Source of the DNA: Thysanoteuthis rhombus
Lineage: Eukaryota > Mollusca > Cephalopoda > Oegopsida > Thysanoteuthidae
NCBI GenBank assembly: GCA_963457665.1
Contig: OY735201.1
Location: 31,333,323-31,397,322 of the forward strand
Direction: 5' to 3'
Length of the DNA: 64,000 nt
Shown: piece by piece, positions 13,985 through 26,245 of the stretch
Numbering within the stretch: position 1 is the first letter of the stretch
Layout: every line of letters starts with the position of its first letter
The notes under the pieces: model-generated
Seen by the model: only the letters and a program-made list of their open reading frames with translations
Database searches by the model: none
What the model was told of the DNA's origin: nothing
Made by a program: the position numbers and the translations under genes

Positions 13985-14998
13985 AATCATTTGACCATCT
14001 CTGATAGGTGAATCAATCACAAACAGAAGACAGCTGAGTATAAAATGTCCCTCGCCATGGTATTTGTTAACTACAAGAAGATCTTCAATTCATTGGAAAT
14101 TCATTAAGTCATCAAAGCGATCATACATCAAGGCATAGACCCCAAGTGTATCAGAATATCAGATTACAAAAAGACTCAAAATCCTTTCAACTCAAAGAAG
14201 AAATGAAACAAGATGACACCAGTTTACCCTTTTTATCCACAGCCTGCCTTGAAATGGTCTTCTAGAACTTAGATTGGATTAGATAAAGGAATCAGAGTTG
14301 GATGATCTTCATGTAATCTCAGATTCGCTGATGAATCATCTCTTGCTAAAAACCTTCATAATCATCAAATTATACTGAACAAGCTGAATAAAGAAAGCAA
14401 TCACCACATCTGGAACAACGAATCTCCATGGAATCATCAGAAGAAAAAGGAGCCAAAAAAATAATCTAACATGGTAAGTTTTTAGCAGGGCTAGATTGAC
14501 CCAAAGAACAAGAAGATCCGAGTGCTTTTACAAAAGGAGGGGCTTCAACCAATGCATCTCTTAGATAGTCACCTGCAGGGCTGATAAAAAGAACTCCACA
14601 AAGAGACTGGGCGTCAAATTAAGAACAATATAATGTGAACAAGAGAGAATCATGTTTAATGGCAAATCATTAGAAAAACCAGAAGTCAGAGATATCATAC
14701 AAAAAGCTCAAATGGCAATGGGCAGGCTATGTTGTAAGAATGTCAGCAACCGCTGGACACCAAGACTCATAATGTGGATCCCCTGAGATCATATGTGAAA
14801 TTTAGGCTAGCAGAAAGATAAGACAGCAGGAAGATTTAGACAAGTTCGGAAGATATTAGAACGGGTTATGCTTGAGAGTGAGAGAATAGTTAGATTTTGT
14901 TCAACAGGGAATTTCAGAAGGCTGCTGCTGCTGCTGATACTGTTACCAGCTTGCTTACATTGACTAACATGCCAAGGTCTATTGAATTTATTAACCAT
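13985..14998 (+). mobile_element. Non-LTR retrotransposon fragment (RT domain to C-terminus), family L1a of this window
   Basis: The plus strand, across several frameshifts, reads MSLAMVFVNYKKIFNSLEIH, equivalent to the RT motif with the conserved FVDYEKAFDS (first Asp now Asn). It then reads HQGIDPKCIRI, and NLRFADESSLA at about 14320, equivalent to the LRFADDIVLIA motif containing the catalytic Asp pair (second Asp now Glu). It ends with KLKWQWAGYVVRMSA, RWTPRLIMWIP and a decayed DR-W tail. This order is that of the RT and C-terminus of non-LTR elements. A CTG-type microsatellite at 14921-14935 lies where these LINEs often carry a simple tail. The endonuclease is absent, so it is a 5'-truncated dead copy. 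Confidence 0.82.
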
Positions 14999-15479
14999 TG
15001 AGTACTGTTGTACCCAATAGCTAAATAATACACTAGAATTTTAATTCAATAGAATACAAATTTTGTTATAGTATTCATTCTTATAATGCAATCATTTTAC
15101 TAAAGGAATATATATGGGATGGTAAAAGTACTGATAAGATGAACAAAACTAATTTCAAATAACTATTGTGCAAAATGGGTATTTGGATCATAAACAGCTT
15201 ACATAACTGGTTCTAGCTATTCGCAATGTGGGCAGCTGTCCTAAAGAAGGAAATAAATAATTGCAGCTATTCCTGTTATTTCTCATTATGAGATATAAAA
15301 CATAACATTCAGAAACATACAGGTTTAAAACCATTCAAACTTTTCATGAGATTTTTTCCCCCAAATTTTTTCCATGCTCATATTCTGAGTAAACAATCAA
15401 ATTTTTTTTCATCTACATCATATTTTCATAACAAATGAACTCACCTTTCCCCAAGAATGAATGATATTTCTACTGTGGA

Positions 15480-15705
15480 TAGGTACGGCTGACATGAAGT
15501 AACAGACCCCATTGGGTCAGCCTATCCCTGGAGATCATATGCGAAAATGTGGCTAGTGAAAAATAAGACAGCGTGACAAATTAAGCTTGTTCAGAAAATA
15601 TCAGCTGTGCCACACCCACGATCAAGGTCTAGTGAATTTTGGGGAGATTCATATCCAACGATCGAAGCTAAAAGGGTGATGATGTTGACATGGCAAAACC
15701 TCCTA
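15480..15705 (+). mobile_element. Second 3'-end fragment of the same LINE family
   Basis: This stretch aligns by eye with the tails at 14790-14990 and 52730-52880. Shared elements include a GGCTAGTGAAAAATAAGACAG-like block, a region around TTCAGAAAATATC, GATCAAGG near TCTAGTGAATTT, and GGAGATTCATATCCAAC. Translated, the last part corresponds to the DR-W-LGE-Y-Q end of the C-terminus. It ends in a short GATGATG tail. Whether it is a separate insertion or a partial duplication of the neighbouring copy about 0.5 kb upstream cannot be told from one sequence. Confidence 0.68.
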
Positions 15706-16813
15706 CCTATAGATATGAATCAATCATTTGTGCCATTTTACATCTATTAAACAAAAAAACAAAAACAAAAAAGTATGAATATATCTAACATCTGAACCTT
15801 AAAAGTTTCACGCAATGCCTCCCTTGAAATTTCCTCAAATTCCTTCATAGCAAACTCATTTCAAATAAGCCAATGTGAAAGGCATCTCTCCATTCAGAAT
15901 GATGGAGATTTCTCAAGAATTACTCAAGAGGAGTTTGAAAAAAAAAAAAAAAGAAAAAAGTTCTACATCAAAACCCCTACAACATTCCTTTTACAGTCAA
16001 TAAAATCACACTTGCAGATGGCAAGAATCAATTCTTCAATCTTTGCCGTTTCATTCTTTCCTTTTTTTCAAGATTAATTCTTGAAAGTTCTCTTCATATA
16101 GCTTTGATAATTATCCAAATATTTTGAAGAAACTTTTCTTGAAATTCTTTGAATGGTATGATTACATTTGTGTTTCACTTTCATCAACTCAAATTTTTCT
16201 CTTGATCTTGATAGGTTTGCTTCTTTTTTTTCAAAAAAGAGAGTTGGTTATCTGGTATTTCATAGCAACAGGAAAGAGACACAATGAAAAACAAAATGGT
16301 AGCAATATTATCAATTGAAAATAAAAATATGGAATGGAAAGAGTATCATGTGATGAAATATTGAATTTTCATAAGCTGAATTTCATATAAAACAGATAAG
16401 CAGCAACTACCATTAGTAAAATTCATAATGCCAATATTTGAGAAGTCAATAGGAAGAAATACAAAACAACAAAAAAAAATTGTTTTCTTGAAGAAACAGT
16501 AAAATCTAAAATCTCTCAACTACATACAGTGTCATTTTTTTCACATTTCTACACGCGGACTATATTAATTTGAAACTACAATAGCATAAAACTGATCATT
16601 AATAGAATAATATTAAATACTATACCATTTCAAGTTATGTCTTTTATTGAGTAAACCTTCAAATATTATGTTAATAGTAACAATGTTAAAATGACTTTCT
16701 TAATCTATGATATATTTTCAGGAATCTAGTTTTCAAAATATTAAATAAAGCTAGAAAAAGGTGAATAAATGAAATCCAAACAGATAGAAAGAGAGATCTG
16801 TTTGTATGCATTA
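15706..16813. other. AT-rich, no recognised feature
   Basis: A-rich tracts near 15940 and 16470. No coding signal. Confidence 0.5.
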
Positions 16814-16821
16814 TCTTAGAC

Positions 16822-17769
16822 CAGGGGTTGCCAAATATTTTAGATCATCGACTCCTTCACAGAATCATTGAACCTTGATCGACCCCCAGGAAAGGCTACC
16901 TAATAAATTAATCAAACAAATCAATACCACATCCTATAACATTCCAACCATTTCCAAAATGTACCAAGGAGTATATCATTATATATTGACCGATACAATA
17001 ATTTTCAGGAGTCAGTATATCCCATTTGTTTGGGGGGGGGGGGAATACAAAAGAAATATCCCTTGTCATTGGATCCACTTTGTACAAAGTCATTTCTAGG
17101 AAATTGTGTAGCGTAAGGAAATTATCATTTTAGTTCATAAAGAGGCAAGTTTTTTCTTTTTTTTCCCTCTCCAATTTTTGATTAAGAAAATATCCCCTTG
17201 GCTGCAGCTGGAGAGTGGCACAACAAAGAGAGATTCGGCATCAAGGAAGACAAAGTAAGAAATCAATCCTCACCATTTTTTTCGGGGCAAATTCTGAATG
17301 AAAAATCTTTGAGGTAATCCTCTGCTATTGAAACGCTATTGGCAAAAGTTAATTCCCTCCATTCTTTATGAAGTTTCTCAAACTCGTCCACTGGAAAAAT
17401 GTTTTTAAGTTTCATCCCAGACTTCGCAGTCTCACCAATAGACTTCTGTTACTCTTACTTCACTGGTATGTACCTAGATTGTGTTAGGATTTTGACAAAT
17501 AAAGATTGGGAGATTAAACAGGAATATTAGTGAAATGATGTAAAATGAACCAAATATTTGGGGCATGGTATCAAATGTACCAATAAAGGCCAAAAGTATC
17601 AGATTAAGCAGCTCTGACAATCATAAACAAGTCAGAAAAGTGTCTCAACTAATTGTATTTCATATACTTTTTATTTCAATTTATTGACCCCCCCCCCCCG
17701 GTATTTATAAACTCCTTAGATAGTCTTATCGACCCCCAAATGATTGATATCAACTACTCTGGCAACCTG
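16822..17769 (-). mobile_element. Non-autonomous hAT DNA transposon with 8-bp target-site duplication
   Basis: The element is 948 bp. The left end reads CAGGGGTTGCCAA and the right end, read inwards on the minus strand, CAGGTTGCCAGA: imperfect hAT-type terminal inverted repeats. The identical octamer TCTTAGAC lies directly outside each end (16814-16821 and 17770-17777), the 8-bp duplication expected of hAT insertion. A CGACCCCC-type motif recurs near both ends. Inside, on the minus strand (about 17440 to 17183), one frame reads through segments resembling the hAT C-terminal dimerisation domain, with FPVDEFEKLHKEWREL and later LSLLCHSPAAAKGIFS, where the family usually has LSLPHSSAAVERIFS. One stop interrupts it. 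At under 1 kb the catalytic region is missing, so it needs transposase in trans. The classification rests on TIR, TSD and domain together and is strong. Confidence 0.88.
17183..17440 (-). pseudogene. hAT transposase C-terminal (hATC dimerisation) remnant
   Basis: Minus-strand reading inside the hAT element. The frame reads about 60 residues containing DEFEKLHKEWRELTFA, then after an in-frame TGA the stretch LSSLMPNLSLLCHSPAAAKG, ending at a TAA after IFS. Known hATC domains carry a hydrophobic run followed by a Ser/Ala-rich turn and a Glu-Arg-hydrophobic-Phe-Ser motif. Here Glu-Arg has become Lys-Gly, a decayed match. The N-terminal zinc finger and the catalytic core are absent. It encodes no functional protein. 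Confidence 0.75.
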
Positions 17770-18159
17770 TCTTAGACCATAAAATGTTCAATCTAAAAGG
17801 TTTGCTAATTTCTCATATGACATGGAAAATAACCACATAATTTGCAGGTTTTAGTTCAATAGAAAAAAAGCTTTCTATTTTAGGAACATCAACTAAAATA
17901 TCAAATCAATTTCAAAGCTGAGAGCAAATATTTACATAAGCAAATCTTATCTTGATCAGCCTTGTGTTATTTGGTTGAGAAGTGATTTGGTTCCCCTGAA
18001 GCACTAAAATATAAGAATACTATTAGAAACTGTTAACCAAAATAAGTTTCTTCAGTTCTCTAATTAGTCCAGTTGGCTGGCTATATATCAATGGTACAGG
18101 CTATACCGATGGAACTAGAGGGCTGAAATTCTCAATATTTACTCCTTGTGTCTAGATAA

Positions 18160-18425
18160 TCCCTCCTTATACAGGAGGGGGAGCGGTCAATTAACAAAGT
18201 AAGTTTATGCTAAATTTGTTGCTTAGTTTGTGTCCAACAGCATCAACATTTGTTTTTTTGAAAAAAAAAAAAAAAAGACTTTTTGGTGATCACTTCCAGA
18301 CAAAAATTGAGAGGAATAAGTTATTCATTGATAACCCCCAATGCTGCCAAAAGACATTGGTCATGAGACGGTTTCTATTGAGTGAATAACAAAACTAGTT
18401 CAGATATGTGATAACTGAGTAATAA
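18160..18425 (+). repeat. Dispersed family B, copy 2
   Basis: Contains CAGGAGGGGGAGCGGTCAA, AAGTTTATGCTAAATTTG, a poly-A tract (18260-18275) and GACTTTTTGGTGATCACTTC. These are followed by TTATTCATTGATAACCCCC, GACATTGGTCATGAGACGG and TTTCTATTGAGTGAATAAC. The final part matches copy 3 at 34.6 kb almost word for word. Confidence 0.65.
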
Positions 18426-18818
18426 ACAATTACAAATAATCCATAACTGTACTAACTCAATAATAAAACACGTCAGGATACATTTAATGATTTATGAATT
18501 GTGAGAAACAGAAAAATTATCCGTATGTTTGTTTTGTCACAACCAGGAATATCTACAGACTGGTTTGCCCAGCCTAAATTTTTTCTGGGGGTGGGGATCA
18601 ATTAGCACTGATTTTCTTTTCATAAATAACATTCTTGTTCATTTCAAACAAGCCAACATGAAAGATCCTCTCCATTCAGAGAGAACAAGATTTACCCAAG
18701 GATTACCATGAAAGTGGAGTACTTCATTAATATACCTATCATAATTTGTAAGCATATTCCAAGGTTTATTTTCAATTCTTCTGAAGTAAAATCACAAAAA
18801 GTGGAAGCAAGAACAAAA

Positions 18819-18856
<38 letters not shown>

Positions 18857-19694
18857 TGCAAGTGTGTATCATGATCAATCAACTTGAATAGACCAACCTG
18901 CCAAAAATTCTCACATTCAAATGTTAGCAACAGCTGTGGATTAATGTACAAAGATGTACAGTGCATTTTAAATATTATTGGCCATAAATGTTGGTTTATT
19001 GTTTGTTTACAAACTGTTACACTCCAAACTTGAAGACCCTCAACCTCCCTTTCACCCACCTGAATATAAGCCACAAAGATTTTATATGAAATAAAATAAA
19101 AATGAGGGGGAAAAAATTAGAATAGTGTATATCAACCAAGCTTTCAAAAAATATACATAATTTGTAAGTTTTCACATGGGAAAATGCTACAATTTTTACA
19201 GATTCCTTATAAGTTTTTTTATGACTTTTGCTTTTTCTGGAATTTACACCACTGGATGGATTTGAAATCAGTTTCCAAGTGATTTTTTACAAGTTTTGAT
19301 GTAGAACAATAGAGGTATTGCTGGACATACATAAGTAACAAAGCATAGGCTGGAAAAAAAGCCCAACAAAATATCAAATCATAAAGTTTTGAACAGAGTG
19401 CAGAAATTTTAGAATCGATCACACTATTCAAGGTATTGCTTAACTGTTAAAAAATACTCCGTTCAGACATCTCACACTCCAGCAATATTAATAAATTAAC
19501 ATTTATTAATAGAACTATAATTCTAAAAGGAGTGATTTTAGTCACCTCTTTGTGAAATAGTCAAAATGGTGTATTGCAGCCACAGGTATTGAATTAAAGT
19601 ACTTCAAAAATACAATAACCCAAAGAATGTACACACAAAAAAAATAGATAAATAAAATCTGCTTTTTTTTTTTCACCTGAATAGTGTAGGGTCT
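18426..19694. other. AT-rich with GT microsatellite
   Basis: Apart from the GT tract, several frames of 60 to 100 codons occur, none with recognised content. Confidence 0.5.
18821..18853. repeat. (GT)n microsatellite
   Basis: Uninterrupted GT run of 33 bp. Confidence 0.95.
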
Positions 19695-19965
19695 TCCTCT
19701 GTATTCAACCTAATAATAATGATCTGATTTTCATCCATCTTACTGTATCAGACTAGAAGTCTGATTTTGGTCGTCTATTTGTGACCTCTAAATATCCCAG
19801 TACCTCTAATGTATAAGTCCGGCTGATTTGAAACTTAATAATAGTATGGGATCCGGGTTCGCCTTTACCCTTATCTATAATAACTGATTTGTCTCAAGAG
19901 AACTATCAAATGTTAATTACAGAGTAGTCTCCCTTATTTATTTGCAAATGCATAAACAAATTTGG
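19695..19965 (+). repeat. Dispersed family C, copy 2
   Basis: Starts near the exact 18-mer shared with copy 1 and ends with the shared AATTACAGAGTAGTCTCCCT and ATTTGCAAATGCATAAAC. The middle (GTATGGGATCCGGGTTCGCC) is paired in copy 1 with a diverged GTGGGCCTACCCCAAT region. No TIR or ORF was found. Confidence 0.6.
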
Positions 19966-22900
19966 GTTCATTCTGGTCATATTGGTTTGCATTCACTCTA
20001 AGGACAACCCAAAGAATCCCAGGGTTGTCTAGTATCAACTATTGAATAAACAAGCCAAATCTATAAACCGATTATATAGATAGCGAACTGCCTTCCATTA
20101 AAATAATTCCTTGGCCTAAATCCATTTATTAATCAAATAGAATCGGTCAGCTACCTTCAAAATATAGAAAAATTTATTAACTTATTTATCAATAGCAAAA
20201 GGATTCCCTCAGTAAACCTAGCACCTAGATAAGTCTAAAAACCTATTTCAGAATAATTGTACAAGAATTACCTGTTTATTGCTCATCAAGATATATAGTT
20301 TTGTGTGTCCACACATCTTTATTAAAAGGCTTTTTGGTTGGTTGGTTCAAGTTATGTTAAACAACAGAAAGTGGGAGGAGTAAGGAGGAGAGTCTGTGAA
20401 GTCATAAACAAAAACAAAAAAAAAAACATCTATTCAATAGATGACATATCTAAGTGTTCATTTTTTAGTGATGCCAAGTATCAATAGATATAAATAACTA
20501 AAAGTCTTTAAAAAAGCTAAAATCAGCTAAATTTTCCTATTTCAAGCCCACTTTATTGCTAAAATGTTATACTCATTTATAGACCACTCAACTAAAAAAT
20601 TGAAAATAACCATACTCTAATACTCTATTGATAAACATTGTCCATTTACTTTAATTTAAGCTTACTAATTAGTCTTTTTTTTCTAAATAACCTAATGTCC
20701 AAAGTGAACCATTTTAACTTTTTCTCTTCCTGCAACTAATGCTGCAACAACTACTTTGTTAATAATCCCTTTGAAATCAGAGATCACAGATATGGATGTG
20801 AGGATGGTGGACACATAATTGAACTTATGGTTCTTGTTCAGAACAATCAAGCTTTAAAAATGTCTTGAGTTCATCATCTTAGTCATATTCTGCATTACAC
20901 AAAAGAATTTAACCACTGGTATTAAATGTGAACACTTCTTTTACCAAATATATGAAAGTACATTTCCAAAAGGAGTGCGTTAGTGGGATTATAAGAGTAA
21001 TTACTTCAGAAAAATAAAGGTCATCTTGCAAGTGAGTTTTTAAAAAAATTTCTCAATTGAAAAGAAAGAAAATATGTAAAAGAGAAAAAAAAGATCAATT
21101 TTTTGTTCTTAGTCTTTTAGTGAAGTCAACAAGAAACAAAACTGAGGAATTCATTTCTCAAGCAGCTTGCCCTCATGTACAAAAATGTCAAAATGAAAAT
21201 GGTTCCAGAGGCCGATATCTGTGATTATTGTGTCTAACACAGCAGAAGAAAATCACATCAGCTTTCTACATCTAACTAAAAGCACCACTGTGTGAAAAAG
21301 GAAGTCAGCAGGAGTAACCGGTTTTGACCTTGTTTTTTCAACATCCTCCTGGAACAGGGGTTTCAATTCCTCCCTAGCAAGCACTTGTATCTGAACGTGA
21401 ACAAACAATAATATTATTACAAGTCCATGACTTGTTGCTTTGTTGCTGGTTATCATGAGTGTATAACAACAGGCTGCTACTGATACTATGAGTGTGTCAG
21501 ACATGGTAAGAAGGTAGGAATAGAGAGGGGTGAAAAGAAAAATGAGGTAGTTCAATAAGAGGGTTGGAAGAGGGAGGGGCCGATAGCAGTTACTGAAAAA
21601 CTAATTGTGACAGACACGGCTCTTACATTATTATCATTAATATCAAAAATATAACAAACAAAGCAGCTTCCATCCCAAATAAACAGTAGATACTGTCATG
21701 GAGAGGGCCCCAGGCAAAGTTGGGGAGAATTATTTTCGTCACAGATTTTGCTATCTAAGTATTCATTATCAAACAATGTATCCTGTGTCATGTGACAAAC
21801 AGGCATGGTGCAGAGTTTGACATACTGATAGATATGAGAGACAGGCAGACATATTTACTATTAACAAGTCAAAAATAGCAGAAGCTCATGCAATATGGCT
21901 TGAAGACACCATGACTTCTATGTACGAATGGTAGTAAAGGTACTATGACTTTACACCGAACAAAACATTTTGTTGAAAACTCGTTGGACCAGAAGTTGTG
22001 CAACGAATTGGAAAAATCTAAAACCATCGAAGATTAAATGAACAGTAAAGGGGCAAGTGAAAGTGACTAATAGTTTGTAAGGAAGCTGAACATAGATTTA
22101 ATTAAAACTCATTCAAAATAAGAATAGAAACCGAGATCCAAGTCCAAGTTTGCAAAAACAAAAGCATCAAATACAAGAATCATTAGCGTCAGACGACTGA
22201 TAAAATCAGGTTTAATATATTTAGTGGTTATTATGAAACATTTTAATCTTCTCTCTCTCACGTGCTTACACACACAATCCTATACTTACTGAGATAATTA
22301 GTACCAGGGTGGTTAGATTACAGTTGCCAACCATCACATCAAAGCCACTTAAAAGTGATATGATATTCAGAATATCTATATCTTTGTTGGAGGGGGTTAG
22401 AAGGAAAATGTGCACATTATCTTTTTATAATTTATCTTTTTCTTGGAGAAAATTTGTAACATGAGAGAGACTGAATGAGCATTTATAAATATATATAAAT
22501 GAGAGGGAGAAAGATGTTTGTAAAGCCCCTCGAGATTAAACTTCGAAAAGAGTAGATGTTAAAGACTTGAAATTTTTAATGCAAGCCACTGAAGCTATGC
22601 AATTGAATAGTTTTTGAATTGGCTATATTTCAAAATTGCATAAGATAAAAAAATGTTCAAGGGTATTTGAATAAAAATGGATTGTGCACAGAGGTTCTGC
22701 TGTGAACTATTAATTTTATTCATCCCTCCATTCTATTTCACTTACATTATGTTGATTCATATCTACTCTAATTTACAAGGTAGACTAATCAGGTGAATGA
22801 TGAAAATAGATATCACTGCTTCAGGTATTATCAACTCAAGAAGAAGTATTGTTTTTATACGACTGAGCTGTTGGAATCTAATATTAATGCTTCAAAAGAC

Positions 22901-22992
22901 AACCTAGCAAGTGCAGCAATGACATATTCAGAAACAGAATCTCTAAATCAAAGAGAGATTGGCATTGAAAACTGGCCAACTAGAACAACAAT

Positions 22993-23064
22993 GGTTGCCA
23001 AGAGTTCTACCAAAATATACTTGAATCAGGGTTGCCAGGAGTTCTACCAGAATATAATCCTTGA
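22993..23064. repeat. Two-unit tandem repeat, period 37
   Basis: GGTTGCCAAGAGTTCTACCA at 22993 and GGTTGCCAGGAGTTCTACCA at 23030, each followed by an AATATA-CTTGA-like stretch. A 99-codon frame that spans it shows no recognised domain. Confidence 0.85.
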
Positions 23065-24579
23065 CAGACAAAATGATATCAAATATCTCTAAGGTTGAAC
23101 ATTGAATAAGAAATAAGAAGCTGAAAGCAAATTTTGAAAACTTCTAATGTCGGAAAATTTATAGAATTTTATCAACTTCGTCCATGCCAAAATATATAGA
23201 TAATTTTAATACACTTTCTACAGATGTACACACTGAGAAACAGTTGGTTATGTTGAATTACAAACATTAGAAACTCTATAAAAACTCATTTCAGATCAAG
23301 AAAATATTTTATGATATTGTGTATGCATCTGTTAGTTAATCAAGAACTGAAAGTTTAAACGCTAATATTGCCAGATCACGTGACACTGAGTGGTAGATTT
23401 TTATAAGTAAGATGCATCTCATGAAGAGACACCTTAGTAGCAATTTCAAGTAAATCTGCCTCAAAACAGCTGAGAAACAGTATGGGATAGGCCTACTGAC
23501 GGATGGATGAGAGGCAGGGATACCTCTAAAATTTTTTCTCTAGAAGGCAAAGGGGACATATCTAAGAGTAAAATGAAGAAAAATAGAACAAAAAATCTTG
23601 CACAAAACTGAATGACTCCATTTGGGCTTAATATTAATGAGAATGAAGTATTTTAATTGAAATGACAAAATGTAACAGATAAATAATAGGATGAAAAAAA
23701 AAAAAAAAAGCTATGTATTTCAGTCAGACCATAATTACCATTACTTACTATCTAGACATTATTGCTTGTTGCTTACAACCCATGACAAGTTTATTGACTA
23801 AAGGTTATGCTAATTAAAGTGTTAATTAAAGAGTCGTAATTTAAAGCACTTAATGAAAGAAAAATGACAGCTCAACCAAATTCTCAGACTACTTGCAATG
23901 TTAACTGTATAATGGTTTGACCCCATTCACACACATGGACAACATTCTGAATGATATGGGGGTTCACAGTTCAAGTTCCCAAATACTCAAAATACATTTA
24001 TCATGTACATGGGGTGGGGGAATGAAGCCAACACTGATACATCTTCAACAAATCATACATTAAACATCTTGTCTAGAATCCATTTTTCTTGAAAATTCAC
24101 CAAATGTTGAATTCTAAGCACTTATTCCATCTTTTGCTGAAGCAAAAAGAACTGATACTACTCTTTGATCTTTAACTGAAGGCTGCAAAAGATGCTTTCG
24201 CATAGGGACCCCACTGTTCTGATGGTGCCTAAGTTGATTTTTCTTTGATAAAACATCATTGCCATCAGATATGAAAATGGGGGCTTGGCAAATTTTCAGT
24301 TAGAGCTTGCTTATGCCCACCTAGAGCCAAGTACGCCATAACAGCAAATTATGACACGAGGACTAAAATCAGTCAGATTAAATGCAGTATAAAAGACAAA
24401 AAGGAAAATGAGTACAAACAAATGGTTCAAGTTTTTTTTGTGAATAATCGCCCTTCCTAAATATCTCATATACATACACCTGCCCAGTTACATAACATCA
24501 AGAATTTTCTTCTTTACTCGTATACCTTTTCTATAGAAGCAGCAGACTATGCTTAATCTTAAACAAATCAAGTTTGCCT

Positions 24580-24636
24580 TTTGCAGTCAGATCATTATGC
24601 CTTTTAAAAAAAGGCTTTGCAGTCAGATCATTATGC
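24580..24636. repeat. Exact 21-bp direct repeat, period 36
   Basis: TTTGCAGTCAGATCATTATG plus C occurs at 24580-24600 and 24616-24636 without a mismatch. The spacer contains a small CCTTTTAAAAAAAGG inverted repeat. Confidence 0.9.
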
Positions 24637-25617
24637 AATCCTGAGTGTAGAAATTTCATCACCAAAATATTAGTCCGTAGAAAGCAACAAGAATGTTTCA
24701 ACAGAAGCTTCAATTGGCTGGCAAAATAAAATGTATTGATTGCCGAGGGCCGCATTCACTCATGGCCAATAAAAGTGAAGTGTTTTTAAAGCTGAAGACA
24801 GGGAGATAAGGAAAAGAAAAAAGTAGTCAGAAAAATGGAGGAAGAGTGAAGAACGATTACAAAAACAATGAGTATCATTAAACTCCAATCAAGATCGAAG
24901 TATAGAATTGTATAGATATTATTATTCAACACAGTAGTACTGATATTTTTTAAGGTTTTCTCAAAATTTGGATAATGAGATGATTAATTTAGAAACAGTG
25001 ATCAGATCCAATTAGATATCAAGCAGTGCGTGCAAGCATATTTCATTCGCACTGAGTCAATGCATTTTATTGCAAAGTTATTTTGTCTCGTTCTGAAAGA
25101 GGCAATTGAGGAAAAAATGTACAGTGAAAACTTCAGTAAGGAAATTCAATTGCTACAGAGAAGTAATCTTTTATATCAAACAATATATCAGTTTTGTTAA
25201 AGGAGAACCATTTGAAAAGTAAGAAATGTAAGGTTATATGAAGAAAAAATACATACAAGGAAGACAAAGTTAAAGTAGGAAGAAAATGTAATAGGGGAAG
25301 GAAATGAATTAGAGAAAAAAAGACCTTCCATTCCTTTGAAATTGACTTGATTACAAATAACCCTTGAATTATTAATACAAGTTGAGCATCTAAATTAAAA
25401 ATTGATTTTTGGATAAAAAACAACCCACCAGTATCTACTGCTGTTCCATGGAATAAAAAAAATTTTCCCCGCAACTCCTTCTCCTCTTTTCAAAAAAAGC
25501 GGAAGTATAAACATAGATTTAAATATATATAAGGTATGATTCATACTGAAAGATTACACTCGTTTCTATATTTTGAAAATCTATTTGATTTGAGTTGATG
25601 AACAATAGATACAAAGT

Positions 25618-26245
25618 GTGATCAAAATGTTCCGAAACTTCTATGAAAAACTTTGTTATTTGTACTTTATTCAAATTAGGTTGCCATCCCTCTTTGAAGT
25701 AGTCACTTCACAAAGCAATGCACGACTCCCAGCACTTCTGCCACGCTTGAAATACTCCTTAAAAGTCCTGCTTTTCAAGTGTGTCAAGCACCATCTGCGA
25801 TTCGCACCAGATCTGGTCCACGGTGTTGAAACAGCAACCCTTCAGCTCTAACTTCATCTTGGGGAAGAGGAAGCAGTCACAGAGTGGCAAATCCAGCAGG
25901 TTGGCCACGTGTGGAGTGACAATCGTGTTGGTGCTGCACCAACACTTGCACCTTTCATGCGCATTGAAAACAGGCAGAGTGTCCAATCACACCACAATTC
26001 AGGTCATTTGTACCAAATCTCTTCTCTTGGACACCTCGGGCAATGCTATGGTAGAACTTACAATTGACAGTCTGACCCATGAGAATGCGTTCATTGTGCA
26101 CAAATGCACGGAATGCCCTGGAGGGCCTTCCTGACCTCTCATCATCCTCAAGTGAAGTGCTACACAGAACGTCTCGCTTGGCTAGTTGATTCATTATTTC
26201 GACATTCGAAGAGTCTCTGTTGTCAATTTCGATAGAAAACACAAG
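25618..26245 (-). mobile_element. Mariner-like transposase relic (GVQW-type group)
   Basis: The minus strand reads, across several frames, an N-terminal piece beginning FSIEIDNRDSSNVEIM, a middle piece with ERSGRPSRAF and MGQTVNCKFYHSI, and a C-terminal piece with LPLCDCFLFPKMKLELKGCC. The last matches the mariner/IS630 motif around the third catalytic Asp (APCDFFLFPKLK-LKG). Trailing sequence (FRNILITLCI) resembles the usual end of these elements. Frame changes and stops separate the pieces, and the length of about 630 bp indicates deletion of much of the catalytic core. The block is visibly GC-richer than its surroundings, as expected of recently inserted coding DNA. Confidence 0.75.

Larger units (their letters stand above)
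19966..25617. other. AT-rich, only short direct repeats
   Basis: Contains the tandem repeat at 22993, a poly-A at 23695-23709 and the direct repeat at 24580. The 100-codon minus-strand frame at 21253-21555 shows hydrophobic stretches but no recognised family. Confidence 0.45.
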
